Positions 25,497 through 34,572 of a stretch of DNA of 63,044 nt are shown here, piece by piece; the stretch's first letter is position 1; every line of letters starts with the position of its first letter. A model generated the notes under the pieces. It worked only from the letters and a program-made list of their open reading frames with translations. It was not told where the DNA came from and ran no database searches. The stretch comes from Capnocytophaga sp. (lineage in GTDB: Bacteria; Bacteroidota; Bacteroidia; Flavobacteriales; Flavobacteriaceae): positions 1-63,044 of the forward strand of contig JAUMUT010000011.1 in assembly GCA_030530525.1 (NCBI GenBank). The letters run 5' to 3'. The position numbers were made by a program, and so were the translations under genes.

Positions 25497-26546
25497 TTAA
25501 CTTCCTCTTCTTCCGTTAGATGTTCCGCTACTACTTCTACCAGCTCCTCCGCTATCATAACTTCTGCCAGAGTTGTAATTATAGTTGTTATTGCTTCTAT
25601 TATAATCATTGTTATTATAACTTCTGTTATAGTTATTATTATAATTATTGTCATAATAACTTCTGCCAGAATTATAATTATAGTTATTATTATTTCTATA
25701 ATAATCATTATTGTAGCTTCTACCCGAGTTATTATAGTTTTGGGTTTCATCTCTACCTTGATTATATCGGTAATTGTTGTTATTTCTTTGTGATTGTTGA
25801 TAATAATCACTTCTGCTATTATAATTATTATTTTGGTAATAATTATTACTTCCTCTACGACCTACTGCTGGGCTATAATTGCGATAATAATTCCCGTTAT
25901 AATAATAATCTCTAAAATAATTATAAGGATAATATCCTCCAGAATAATAATTGTAAGGATAATAACCATTATAGTAATAGTTATTATAACCATAATAAGG
26001 ATAATAATTATTATAATAATATCCGTAGCTCCAATATGGGCTATAATTGCCTATACTGATACTCCAACCAGAACGCGGGTAGTAATAATTATTATACCAA
26101 GCTCCTGAACCCCAATAGTAAGGGTAATAAGAGTTATAACCCCAATAAGAATTGTAGCCGTAATAATTATTATACACATTTACTTCTCGCTCTCTTGCGT
26201 TACTTCCCCAATTGCCATATGTATTATAAGAAGATTTTTCACTTTGTGGCGAACGATAATTCTCTACATTGGTAAGAGGTGTATAAGAAGCAGGACTTTG
26301 TAGCTGATTTTCAAAATTTTTGTACTCGTTAGCTTTTTGGCTTAAATAGGCTTTATAGCTTCCGTATTGTTCATTATTAGGCTGATAATTAGGGCTTTCA
26401 TACACATAGCGTTTTTCATAAATGCCCTCGCCGTAAATACCATCATCATAGCCTACGCCGTAGAATGCTCCACACGAAGCCAGAATAGAAGTCAGGGAAA
26501 TTCCTAAAAATCCTTTACCCCAACGAAATGCAAATTCTTTTTTCAT
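25497..26546 (-). CDS. Tyr/Asn-rich low-complexity lipoprotein
   Basis: This 349-aa protein starts MKKEFAFRWGKGFLGISLTSILASC, a lipobox with Cys25. Residues about 28-125 are ordinary. From about 125 to 345 the protein is dominated by Tyr, Asn, Gly, Ser and Arg, with short motifs such as NYYY, YNSGRSY (repeated), NNNNYRYN and YNNNY. Such proteins are automatically named vitellogenin-like in some annotations, but this is only composition. It is probably an adhesive or matrix-forming surface polymer, or a flexible anchor. The repeat-rich DNA could change length by slippage. It sits 18 bp upstream of the FadL-like gene, same strand. Confidence 0.75.
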   Translation of the reverse strand: MKKEFAFRWGKGFLGISLTSILASCGAFYGVGYDDGIYGEGIYEKRYVYESPNYQPNNEQYGSYKAYLSQKANEYKNFENQLQSPASYTPLTNVENYRSPQSEKSSYNTYGNWGSNAREREVNVYNNYYGYNSYWGYNSYYPYYWGSGAWYNNYYYPRSGWSISIGNYSPYWSYGYYYNNYYPYYGYNNYYYNGYYPYNYYSGGYYPYNYFRDYYYNGNYYRNYSPAVGRRGSNNYYQNNNYNSRSDYYQQSQRNNNNYRYNQGRDETQNYNNSGRSYNNDYYRNNNNYNYNSGRSYYDNNYNNNYNRSYNNNDYNRSNNNYNYNSGRSYDSGGAGRSSSGTSNGRRGS

Positions 26547-26633
26547 ATCTTTAAAATATTTAAGTTTTTTGTAAAAATTTTAAGTATTTAAAAATCTAAT
26601 ACTCAAAAATTTGACTATTACATAATAAATTCG

Positions 26634-26641
26634 TACTTTTG
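26634..26641 (+). promoter_or_regulatory. -7 box of proS
   Basis: TACTTTTG matches TAnnTTTG. The ATG-like start at 26647 would be within the first nt of the transcript, so the ATG at 26677 is preferred. Confidence 0.7.
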
Positions 26642-26676
26642 CACAAATGTACAATTTTTGTGCCAAATATTTTAGT

Positions 26677-28155
26677 ATGAGTAAAAAATTAACATCCAGA
26701 ACGGAAGATTATTCCAAATGGTATAATGAATTAGTAGTAAAAGCAGGGCTTGCCGAAAGTTCAGGCGTGCGAGGCTGTATGGTTATTAAGCCTTACGGAT
26801 ATGCCATTTGGGAAAAAATGAAAGATATTTTAGACAAAATGTTTAAGGAAACAGGACATCAAAATGCTTATTTCCCTATTTTTGTACCTAAAAGTTATTT
26901 TGAAGCCGAAGAGAAAAACGCCGAAGGTTTTGCCAAAGAATGTGCGGTGGTTACCCATTATCGGTTAAAGGCAGACCCCAACCAAAAAGGGAAATTAATA
27001 GTAGATCCAGAAGCTAAGTTGGAAGAAGAACTTATTGTGCGCCCTACCAGTGAGGCTATCATATGGAATACCTACAAAAATTGGATACAATCTTACAGAG
27101 ATTTACCTATTCTTATCAATCAATGGGCAAATGTAGTCCGATGGGAAATGCGTACTCGTTTATTTTTACGAACAGCAGAATTTCTTTGGCAAGAAGGGCA
27201 TACCGCTCACGCTACCAAGCAAGAAGCAATAGAAGAAACTCAAAAAATGAATGAGGTATATGCTACTTTCGTAGAAAATTATATGGCTGTGCCTGTGGTT
27301 CGTGGTAGGAAAACGGAAAGTGAGCGTTTTGCAGGAGCTGATGATACGTATTGTATTGAAGCATTAATGCAAGACGGAAAAGCCCTACAAGCTGGAACCT
27401 CTCATTTTTTAGGACAAAATTTTGCAAAGGCTTTTGATGTGAAATTTGCCAATAAAGAAGGGGCATTAGACTATGTTTGGGCAACTTCTTGGGGGGTTTC
27501 TACTCGCTTAATGGGTGCTTTGATAATGAGCCACAGTGATGATAATGGTTTGGTACTTCCTCCGTTACTTGCTCCTATTCAGGTAGTTATAGTTCCTATT
27601 TATAAAGGAGAAGAACAATTGCAAGCTATTCGTGAGAGAATTTCTCCTTTGATGGAAGAGCTTAAAAAACGAAATATCAGTGTGAAATTTGACGATGACG
27701 ACACTCAAAAGCCTGGCTTCAAATTCCACGAATACGAACTTAAAGGTGTTCCTGTGCGTTTGGCTATTGGGCAACGAGATTTAGAAAACAATACCTATGA
27801 AGTAGCTCGCCGCGATACGCTAACCAAAGAAAGTGTTTCTGGGGAAAATATTTTATCTTACATTGAAAATTTATTGAAAGATATTCAGGAAAATATTTAT
27901 AAAAAAGCGTTAAATTACCGAGAAGAACATATTACCGAAGTAAATTCTTACCAAGAATTTAAGGAAATATTAGAGAATAAAGGCGGTTTTATTTCGGCTC
28001 ACTGGGACGGAACTCCTGAAACAGAAGCAAAAATTAAAGAAGAAACGCAAGCCACCATTCGCTGTATTCCTTTGGACAGAAAAGAAGAAGCAGGTACGTG
28101 TATTTATTCAGGAAAGCCATCAAAGGGGCGAGTACTTTTTGCAAAAGCATATTAA
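26677..28155 (+). CDS. proS: Prolyl-tRNA synthetase (archaeal/eukaryote-like short type)
   Basis: ProS charges tRNA-Pro. The 492-aa protein starting [20 protein letters not shown] is the short ProS type found in Bacteroidota and mycoplasmas, without the INS editing insertion of the E. coli form. Class II motifs are visible: motif 2 [23 protein letters not shown] and motif 3 [25 protein letters not shown]. The C-terminus ends [10 protein letters not shown], as in the type-3 group. The longer frame from 26647 adds ten residues over the transcription start and is disfavoured. Confidence 0.95.
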   Translation: MSKKLTSRTEDYSKWYNELVVKAGLAESSGVRGCMVIKPYGYAIWEKMKDILDKMFKETGHQNAYFPIFVPKSYFEAEEKNAEGFAKECAVVTHYRLKADPNQKGKLIVDPEAKLEEELIVRPTSEAIIWNTYKNWIQSYRDLPILINQWANVVRWEMRTRLFLRTAEFLWQEGHTAHATKQEAIEETQKMNEVYATFVENYMAVPVVRGRKTESERFAGADDTYCIEALMQDGKALQAGTSHFLGQNFAKAFDVKFANKEGALDYVWATSWGVSTRLMGALIMSHSDDNGLVLPPLLAPIQVVIVPIYKGEEQLQAIRERISPLMEELKKRNISVKFDDDDTQKPGFKFHEYELKGVPVRLAIGQRDLENNTYEVARRDTLTKESVSGENILSYIENLLKDIQENIYKKALNYREEHITEVNSYQEFKEILENKGGFISAHWDGTPETEAKIKEETQATIRCIPLDRKEEAGTCIYSGKPSKGRVLFAKAY

Positions 28156-28192
28156 AAAAAAGAGGCTATTTATTAATATAGCCTCTTTTTTT
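28154..28192. terminator. Terminator of proS, shared with the convergent operon
   Basis: AGAGGCTAT/ATAGCCTCT with A-rich and T-rich flanks, between the proS stop and the stop of the minus-strand 769-aa gene. Confidence 0.9.
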
Positions 28193-28193
28193 A

Positions 28194-30503
28194 TTATTTT
28201 TTAACTACTTTTCTGAAATATTCACATTCTTTTATTACTTCTTTATAATATTGTGTATTTGGATATTTTTGTAATTCTTGAAAGCCTTTCCAATTTTTAA
28301 ATATATTGTCTTCTCGATTAGCTCCATCTTCCCCTTTATAGAAAAATTCTTGATTGTAGAACTCATTTCGTTCTACTTTTGCTAACATATATGCTATTTT
28401 AGCCCTTTGTTCATCGTTTTCAGCGTGTTTTTGAGCTAAAATATAGTATTTTTTAGCATTTTCCATACTTAAAAGTGGCTCATAATGCTCTTTACTAACT
28501 ATATAACCATATTCATTAATGATATTATTGTAATAAAACGCCCGAATACTACCAAAATAAGAAGCATTATAGAACGCATTTCCTACCAAAAGAGCATTAT
28601 TATAAATATCTTTTCCTTGTGTAATATTTTCTTCCATTTCTTTTATTTTTTTTAAGAAAGAAAGTTTAGTATATTTAACTTTTTGTTTTAATGCGTGCTC
28701 ACAATCGTTACAATCTTTTATTTTTCCGTTGAAAGGATTGGCAGGCAATTCGGTATCAGATAATTTTATTTTTTTTGTTATATATTTCTCAGTATCAAAG
28801 TCATACGTTTTTATATTTTGCCAAGGTGTTTTTTCGAGCGTGGCGATGGCTTCGTTTATTTTATCTTGATAAAAAAGGTAAATACTACGACTTTCATAAA
28901 TATCTCCTAAGGTGAAATAATAATATTTTGCCCAAAAATTTTCCCAATCGGTTTTATTTTTCTTTAACAAGAAATTTTCCATAGCGGAAGATTTTTCTTT
29001 ATCTTTAAAAAATCCTTTTTCAGGAGAAGTTATTTCTGCCATTAAAAGATTTTTTTCTGATTTATAAAGAGCTGATATATAGTTTCTTATAAAAGAAAAA
29101 GTATATTGATAACGTAATGTATTTTCCTGATAATAATTTTCATTAGAATATAAATTATCCCATAACCATTGTAAATTTTTTAACAATTTATTTTCAGAAA
29201 CAGGATCTATTTTTTGGGTGCTGGACACTTCATTGAAAGTAAGCAATAACCTAACTTGATTTTTTTGTTCTTCATTTTTTGCTTGATTTTCAGCTTTTTG
29301 CAAGAAATTCTCAGCTTGCAAATATTCATTTTGGAAAGTGGAAATATATCCCGCTGCTATATTCCACAAAAAAGGATTAGACGTATTTCCATCTTTGGCG
29401 GTTTTCAAAATCCAACCAGTGTTAAAATTTTTAGCAATAGTATTTTTAGTAAATTGATGATAATTTTTTATAGAAGTAATATTTTCCATTTCTTGCCCGA
29501 AATTATTAATTTTACTTTCTATTTGATTGATATAGCGAGTTAATAAAAAATCTAAGTGAAGTGACTGATTATCAATAGATAATATTTTTTGCATTGCATT
29601 AACTTCATTTCTGTAATAGCCCTGCATAGCCCATAAAGCACATTGTTGAGCAGGGGGTAGGGTAGAGGCTATTTTCTCTATTTCTTTGTCTGTCAATGGT
29701 TTATATTCAAAAATAGCCGTTTGGATTAATTTAGGCTGTGCGTTAAATAATTCTGCCAAAATGGCATTAGATGTAGCATAATTTTTCTGTGCAATAAAAG
29801 CTCCTGCAACATAATGTAACGCTCTGTAATACAAACTGTTACTTGGCTGTTGTTTTTTTGTTTCGTTAAAAAAAGAAATAACGGAGCTACGATTATTAGA
29901 ATAAAATTTTAGCCTAACTACTTGAAACCAAAGCCTATTGGCAAAAAAACTATCTTTATTTTCCACAGAACGATAAAGTTTTTCTACTCTATGGATTTCA
30001 TTTTGTTGGGTAGTTTCTATTTTTCGGTTTTCATAATCCCAAGGGTCGTATTCGGCATTGGTAATATGCTCATTATCTCGTGCAATTTTAAGAAAAGTAA
30101 AGAAATTTTTAACTTTTTCATTAGATGTAGAAGGAGAAAAATGGGATAATTTTCCCCGATTTTCGTTATATTTCCTAATGTCTTCCAAAGCTGTTTCTTT
30201 GTTATACATAAAGTATTCAATTGCCTCTTTTGTTAGGTTTTTATTAAGATATTTTTCCCAGTCAGAAATATCTTCCTTTTCATAGCCCAAAACCTCTCTG
30301 TCAATATAAGAATTATTGTAAAAAAGAAAAGCATCGTCGTAAAAAAGAGGAGTGTAAGTTGTTGTTTTTGAGGATATTTCAGGTGAAAATAAAGAATTAT
30401 AACTATATCCCCAGTCCGAAGCACAAGCGTAAAGATATGCGCCGTAACCCAAGCAAGAGAGGATACCGCACTTAACGAAGGTTTTTAAAAAGTGTCTTTT
30501 CAT
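28194..30503 (-). CDS. Large helical (TPR-like) exported protein of the lipoprotein operon
   Basis: This 769-aa protein has a hydrophobic N-terminal segment (CGILSCLGYGAYLYACA) serving as signal or anchor, followed by W-G-Y-S-Y. The rest is largely amphipathic helix with repeats such as NAKKYYILAQKHAENDEQRAKIAYMLAKVERN, like degenerate TPR/SEL1 units. There are no catalytic motifs. In other Bacteroidota a protein of this sort pairs with a TIM-barrel lipoprotein, as here: its start overlaps the end of that gene by 32 bp. It probably acts as an envelope scaffold. Function unknown. Confidence 0.72.
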   Translation of the reverse strand: MKRHFLKTFVKCGILSCLGYGAYLYACASDWGYSYNSLFSPEISSKTTTYTPLFYDDAFLFYNNSYIDREVLGYEKEDISDWEKYLNKNLTKEAIEYFMYNKETALEDIRKYNENRGKLSHFSPSTSNEKVKNFFTFLKIARDNEHITNAEYDPWDYENRKIETTQQNEIHRVEKLYRSVENKDSFFANRLWFQVVRLKFYSNNRSSVISFFNETKKQQPSNSLYYRALHYVAGAFIAQKNYATSNAILAELFNAQPKLIQTAIFEYKPLTDKEIEKIASTLPPAQQCALWAMQGYYRNEVNAMQKILSIDNQSLHLDFLLTRYINQIESKINNFGQEMENITSIKNYHQFTKNTIAKNFNTGWILKTAKDGNTSNPFLWNIAAGYISTFQNEYLQAENFLQKAENQAKNEEQKNQVRLLLTFNEVSSTQKIDPVSENKLLKNLQWLWDNLYSNENYYQENTLRYQYTFSFIRNYISALYKSEKNLLMAEITSPEKGFFKDKEKSSAMENFLLKKNKTDWENFWAKYYYFTLGDIYESRSIYLFYQDKINEAIATLEKTPWQNIKTYDFDTEKYITKKIKLSDTELPANPFNGKIKDCNDCEHALKQKVKYTKLSFLKKIKEMEENITQGKDIYNNALLVGNAFYNASYFGSIRAFYYNNIINEYGYIVSKEHYEPLLSMENAKKYYILAQKHAENDEQRAKIAYMLAKVERNEFYNQEFFYKGEDGANREDNIFKNWKGFQELQKYPNTQYYKEVIKECEYFRKVVKK

Positions 30504-31461
30504 AATGAGTTATATTTTTGTTTAAATCGTATAAAATAATTTCTTTTGGAGGATTTTTAAAATTTTGTAAAATATCATTTTTCATTGTAAGTATTTCATT
30601 TTCAGATATTTCTTCAATTTTAATAATATCTCCTTTTTGCCATAATCTGCCTTTGTAATTGGTTTGCTCTGTTACTAAAAAAATATTATTTTCTCCAATT
30701 TGTTCCACGCCTTTGATAGTTTTCATTTCTTTGGAAGTAAGCCCACCCACCAAGTTTGCCACCTCGCCACCGATAGAATGCACGCCCCAACTGAATAGCG
30801 GAAGGGCTACATTTAATCGTAATGGATAATTTTTTAAAGAGGAAAGATATTGCTTCGCTGTTTCTCTATCATAAATAGAATTTTTCCCGATGGCTGTAAT
30901 CGTTCCCATATTGTAATACATTAATACTCCGTAACTTACAGGAGGAATGCCTGTGGTAGAAAAATATTTTATTTGATGAAGTCGTATAGTTGCTGATAGT
31001 AAAAAATTATTATTTTCGTTAAAATATTTAAGAAAATTAAAATATTTGTCTTTACTTTTTAATGTCCAATCACAATCAAATTGAATTTCTTTTACAGAAA
31101 TATCATAAGTTTTGTTAATTTGTGAAATATATTTACTGATTTGTTCAGAAAGAGTTTCAGGAGATACATTTTCTTCTAAAAAAACTTCATTTTTTATATA
31201 AATTACAGGGATAATTTCTTGATATTTACTATCTTTATTCATTTCAATGGGAGCAACAGGAATGGCTTTTCCGTTTTTTAGCCCAATATCACAATAACGA
31301 ACATATAATTTTTGAATAGAATTTTCTGCAAGAAATGTTTTTTCTTCTTCTGTAAAATGAAAATTGGTTCGCCAAAAATACACACTTAGTTCTATATTTT
31401 CTTGCTTTTTATGACAAGAAAAAAAGAAAAACAAAAATGTTAAAAAAATTAACTTTTTCAT
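30472..31461 (-). CDS. TIM-barrel-like putative glycosidase lipoprotein
   Basis: This 329-aa lipoprotein starts MKKLIFLTFLFFFFSC. The mature part resembles DUF3142-type TIM barrels: ELSVYFWRTNFHFTEEEKTF, YVRYCDIGL, EIIPVIYIKNEVF, EIQFDCDWTLKSKDKYFNFLKYF (a conserved acidic strand with D-x-D-W-T), LSATIRLHQIKYF, YYNMGTI, and LPLFSWGVHSIGG. Conserved Asp residues in the DCDW segment could be catalytic. It overlaps bioD by 4 bp (ATGA) and the following helical protein by 32 bp, so all three are co-translated. A substrate cannot be named. Confidence 0.72.
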   Translation of the reverse strand: MKKLIFLTFLFFFFSCHKKQENIELSVYFWRTNFHFTEEEKTFLAENSIQKLYVRYCDIGLKNGKAIPVAPIEMNKDSKYQEIIPVIYIKNEVFLEENVSPETLSEQISKYISQINKTYDISVKEIQFDCDWTLKSKDKYFNFLKYFNENNNFLLSATIRLHQIKYFSTTGIPPVSYGVLMYYNMGTITAIGKNSIYDRETAKQYLSSLKNYPLRLNVALPLFSWGVHSIGGEVANLVGGLTSKEMKTIKGVEQIGENNIFLVTEQTNYKGRLWQKGDIIKIEEISENEILTMKNDILQNFKNPPKEIILYDLNKNITHYEKTLFKNLR

Positions 31462-32090
31462 TTTGTAAGTAAAGATACTAAATTTTCGTGAAAAATATCC
31501 GCATATTCTTTTATTATATTTTTTCCGAAATAAGGTTCTTCATCAATTCGCCCGATAATAGGAATGTTGGTGTATTCTTTTATCCAATTTTCCGTAGAAA
31601 TATTTTGTTTTCCACTGAAAATAATACCAGAAATAGAAATATTTCTGTTTTTTAATGCTTCAATACTTAAAATAGTATGATTAATGCTTCCTAAATAGTG
31701 CCGAGAGACCAAAATAACCTTATCTGTGGGCTGAATAAGGTCTAAAATGGTGTTATTTTTGTTTAAAGGAACAAAAAGTCCGCCTGCACCTTCTATTACT
31801 AAGGTGTTTTTCGTTTCTGGACGAACAATTTTATCCAATTCAATAGTAATATTTTCTAATTCTGCGGAAAAATGCGGACTTGCAGGAAAGTGAAGCCCAT
31901 ATGCATTGGGGAAAAATTGTGTTTTCTCATTACTGATGAGTTGTTGCACTTTCATCGTATCGGAATTATTCAATTCGCCTGATTGGATAGGCTTCCAATA
32001 ATCCGCTTGGAGAGATTCTACAACAATTGCCGAAGAGATTGTTTTTCCAACTTCGGTAGAAATTCCTGTTATAAAAATGTGATTTTTCAT
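31458..32090 (-). CDS. bioD: Dethiobiotin synthetase
   Basis: BioD closes the ureido ring of biotin, using ATP and CO2 with 7,8-diaminopelargonate. The 210-aa length is normal. The P-loop is ITGISTEVGKTISS, with KPIQSGEL (CO2/DAPA site), GLHFPASPHF, VIEGAGGLFVPL and IGRIDEEP following. No other bio gene is nearby. It starts 3 bp after the stop of the YiiX-like gene and overlaps the lipoprotein by 4 bp, which embeds it in an envelope operon. Confidence 0.95.
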   Translation of the reverse strand: MKNHIFITGISTEVGKTISSAIVVESLQADYWKPIQSGELNNSDTMKVQQLISNEKTQFFPNAYGLHFPASPHFSAELENITIELDKIVRPETKNTLVIEGAGGLFVPLNKNNTILDLIQPTDKVILVSRHYLGSINHTILSIEALKNRNISISGIIFSGKQNISTENWIKEYTNIPIIGRIDEEPYFGKNIIKEYADIFHENLVSLLTK

Positions 32091-32093
32091 TAA

Positions 32094-32774
32094 TTATTTG
32101 TTAATTTTTGGGTAGGTGTTAATTATAATATCAAAATATTTAGGGTCGTAAGTGCCTTTCATTGAATAGAATAAATCTTTTCGTTCTTTTTCATTTTTTG
32201 GTAGAGAAATAAAATGCAAGTCGGTTTCTAATATTTGCCAAATTAGCTCGGTACAATACATTTCGGAAGGTTCATCAATAATTCCGTATTTATCAAAAGG
32301 TATTTTTTGCGATAGGTAAAATTGAGCACGTTCCACGATTTGTTTTCCTTGCTCTTGGGTAATGTTTTTAGGGCGAACAACCAAAATTTTATTTGGGACA
32401 GAATATTTCAAAAACTCAGAAAGTCGTTGCTCTTGCATTCCATTTATATCGCTAGCATCCGAAGAAAGGGAGTGAATGATGTGCCATTCCTTGTTTTTTA
32501 AGACTAAAACGCCAGAATGTGTTACATCAAAAATAGAATCGTTCAGCCTTTTGGCTATTATATCGCTAAAAAATCCATAACCACGCCTTAGGATAATATC
32601 TCCCTCTTGTAGTAAGGAAAAATCTTTTTTAGAAAATCTTGTAATAGATTGATTTTCAGAAACTAATTTTTTTTCTTGCTTTCTATCTATCCAAAAAAAA
32701 GTATGAAAAGAGAAAAATAAAAATAATAAAAAAATCCCAAAAAACGCTCCGATTTTTATGATTTTTCGTTTCAT
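32094..32774 (-). CDS. YiiX-like permuted papain-fold amidase
   Basis: This 226-aa protein has an N-terminal membrane anchor (IKIGAFFGIFLLFLFFSFHTFFWI). The YiiX/YebB-family circularly permuted NlpC/P60 domain shows EGDIILRRGYGFFSDIIAKRL, DVTHSGVLVLKNKEWHIIHSL (His) and EMYCTELIWQIL (Cys nucleophile after the Met-Tyr), the usual permuted order His-then-Cys. It could cleave peptide or lipid amides at the envelope. It is the first gene of the four-gene operon. Confidence 0.87.
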   Translation of the reverse strand: MKRKIIKIGAFFGIFLLFLFFSFHTFFWIDRKQEKKLVSENQSITRFSKKDFSLLQEGDIILRRGYGFFSDIIAKRLNDSIFDVTHSGVLVLKNKEWHIIHSLSSDASDINGMQEQRLSEFLKYSVPNKILVVRPKNITQEQGKQIVERAQFYLSQKIPFDKYGIIDEPSEMYCTELIWQILETDLHFISLPKNEKERKDLFYSMKGTYDPKYFDIIINTYPKINK

Positions 32775-32820
32775 TTTTTAGGATTTATTTAAGATTAATT
32801 TATTATTCTTTAGCCTGTTT

Positions 32821-33342
32821 TTATTTTTCTATTGGAAGGTCAATTTCATCACCTTCGTTAGGAATGCTAAGGTCTTCAACTTCTGGGATAGAATCGTGGA
32901 AATGGTTGTGCCCATCATCGTGAGAATGTCCATCGTGGAAATGGTCGTGTCCGTGTCCAGATTCTTTATTTTCACCATTCTCTTTTCCGATAGAAATTTT
33001 CCATTTTCCTTCTATTTTTTTCAATTTCATTGATTTTTCTTCCTTTTCTTCCCCAATAGTATAGAAAACTTCGGCTTCATTGTCTTTAATATCTGTTTTG
33101 GTGATATTAATTTTTACATTTCCTTTACTTTTGGCATTTTCTTTTTCCTTATCGCTAGGAACGCTTTCCAAGATGCCAAGAAGTTTCGCAGTAGAATCAT
33201 CACAATATAGTTTTGCTTCTTTAAAATTGCCAGCTTCCATAGCTTCAACGAATTTTTTAGTTACTACTTCTGGCGTATTAGAGTTGTTACAAGCTACGAA
33301 AAACATAGCGACAAGTATAAGTAAAAATGAAAAATTTTTCAT
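32821..33342 (-). CDS. DUF4878-like lipoprotein with His-rich tail
   Basis: This 173-aa lipoprotein starts MKNFSFLLILVAMFFVAC (Cys18). The middle part has the DUF4878/SnoaL-like pattern TPEVVTKKFVEAMEAGNFKEAKLYCDDSTAKLL, EVFYTIGEEKEEKSMKLKKIEGKWKI. After about 125 a tail with repeats such as GHGHDHFHDGHSHDDGHNH (nine His within about 20 residues) is followed by an acidic end. The tail likely binds Zn or other metal in the periplasm. It ends the DUF3127-ackA operon, 9 bp after ackA. Confidence 0.8.
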   Translation of the reverse strand: MKNFSFLLILVAMFFVACNNSNTPEVVTKKFVEAMEAGNFKEAKLYCDDSTAKLLGILESVPSDKEKENAKSKGNVKINITKTDIKDNEAEVFYTIGEEKEEKSMKLKKIEGKWKISIGKENGENKESGHGHDHFHDGHSHDDGHNHFHDSIPEVEDLSIPNEGDEIDLPIEK

Positions 33343-33351
33343 AAAAAATAA

Positions 33352-34551
33352 TTAAATAAGTGCTAAAATATCACGAGCTATTTGTAATTCTTCATTGGTT
33401 GCAACGATAACAATTTTTACCTTGCTATCGGCAGCGTGTATTTCTACGATGTCATCAGGACGAGAAAGTTCTTCGTTTTTGGTTTCATTTATTTTTATGC
33501 CAAGCCAATCCAAATGTTTACAAACTAAACTACGCACAAGAGGAGAATTTTCGCCTATTCCTGCGGTAAAAATCAGAGTATCAACGCCGTTGAGTGCAGC
33601 TATGTAAGCTCCGATATATTTTTGAATACGATAAGCGTACATATCAAAACAAAGAATGCCATTGGCATCGTTTTTGTCAAAAAGAGCTTCTACATCTCGG
33701 GCATCAGAACTTCCTGAAATGCCTTTCATTCCGCTTTCTTTGTTAAGAATATCGTTAATTTCTTTAAGAGAATTTCCTTTGTCAGCCAAATAGAAAATAG
33801 CAGCACTATCAATATCTCCTGAACGAGTACCCATCATAAGCCCTTCGTTAGGACCAAACCCCATTGAAGTATCTATGCTATGCCCTTCTGCATTAACGGC
33901 TGCCATACTTGCTCCGTTTCCTAAATGAATAGTAATATTTTTCAGATGAGGATTGTTAAAATGGCGTCTTGTTCTTGCATCTACATATTTATGGCTAATG
34001 CCGTGGAAACCATATACGCGGACTTGGTCTTCGGTATAGAAATGATTTGGGATAGCGTATCGGAATGCTTTTTCAGGCAATGTTTGGTGGAAAGAAGTAT
34101 CAAAAATAGCGAAATTTTCCGCATTGGCGAATGTTTTTTCGGCTGCTTCAATACCTGCAATATTCGCTGGATTGTGTAACGGAGCAAGAGGAATGAGCGC
34201 ACGAAGCTCATTCATCAATTCGGGAGTAATTCGTTGTGAAGTGCTGAATTTTTCTCCGCCGTGTACTACTCTGTGCCCAATGTATTTTATTTCATCTGTA
34301 TTTTGGATTACCCCAATTTTTTCATCGGTAAGATAATTAGCCATTTCTTTAAAAGCCGCTTCGTGATTAGGGAAATGCACCTCTTTGGAAACTTTTTGTT
34401 TTACTCCGTTTTCCCAATATTCGTGCGTAATTTTACTTTGTGCTTGCCCAATTCTTTCGGCTAAGCCTTTGGCTAATACGCTTTCATTATCCATTTCAAG
34501 GAGTTGATATTTGAAAGAAGAACTCCCGCCGTTGATTACAAGTATTTTCAT
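33352..34551 (-). CDS. ackA: Acetate kinase
   Basis: AckA interconverts acetyl phosphate and acetate with ATP. The 399-aa length is normal. Motifs: ILVINGGSSSFKYQLLEM, HRVVHGGEKF, FDTSFHQTLPEKAFRYAIP, VYGFHGISHKYV (active-site His), TIHLGNGASMAAV, SMGFGPNEGLMMGTRSGDID and FTAGIGENSPLVR. Phosphotransacetylase (pta), often adjacent elsewhere, is not in the window. It shares a minus-strand transcript with the upstream DUF3127 gene (21-bp gap). Confidence 0.97.
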   Translation of the reverse strand: MKILVINGGSSSFKYQLLEMDNESVLAKGLAERIGQAQSKITHEYWENGVKQKVSKEVHFPNHEAAFKEMANYLTDEKIGVIQNTDEIKYIGHRVVHGGEKFSTSQRITPELMNELRALIPLAPLHNPANIAGIEAAEKTFANAENFAIFDTSFHQTLPEKAFRYAIPNHFYTEDQVRVYGFHGISHKYVDARTRRHFNNPHLKNITIHLGNGASMAAVNAEGHSIDTSMGFGPNEGLMMGTRSGDIDSAAIFYLADKGNSLKEINDILNKESGMKGISGSSDARDVEALFDKNDANGILCFDMYAYRIQKYIGAYIAALNGVDTLIFTAGIGENSPLVRSLVCKHLDWLGIKINETKNEELSRPDDIVEIHAADSKVKIVIVATNEELQIARDILALI

Positions 34552-34572
34552 CTAAATTTATTTTTCAATTAA

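Noticed and set aside
25520-26108. Plus-strand Tyr/Ile-rich frames opposite the Tyr/Asn-rich gene
   Set aside because: They are shadows of the repetitive minus-strand coding sequence and have no start signals.
27488-27493. G6 tracts in proS and fumC as phase-variable sites
   Set aside because: They lie in essential housekeeping genes and are shorter than the usual threshold for slippage.
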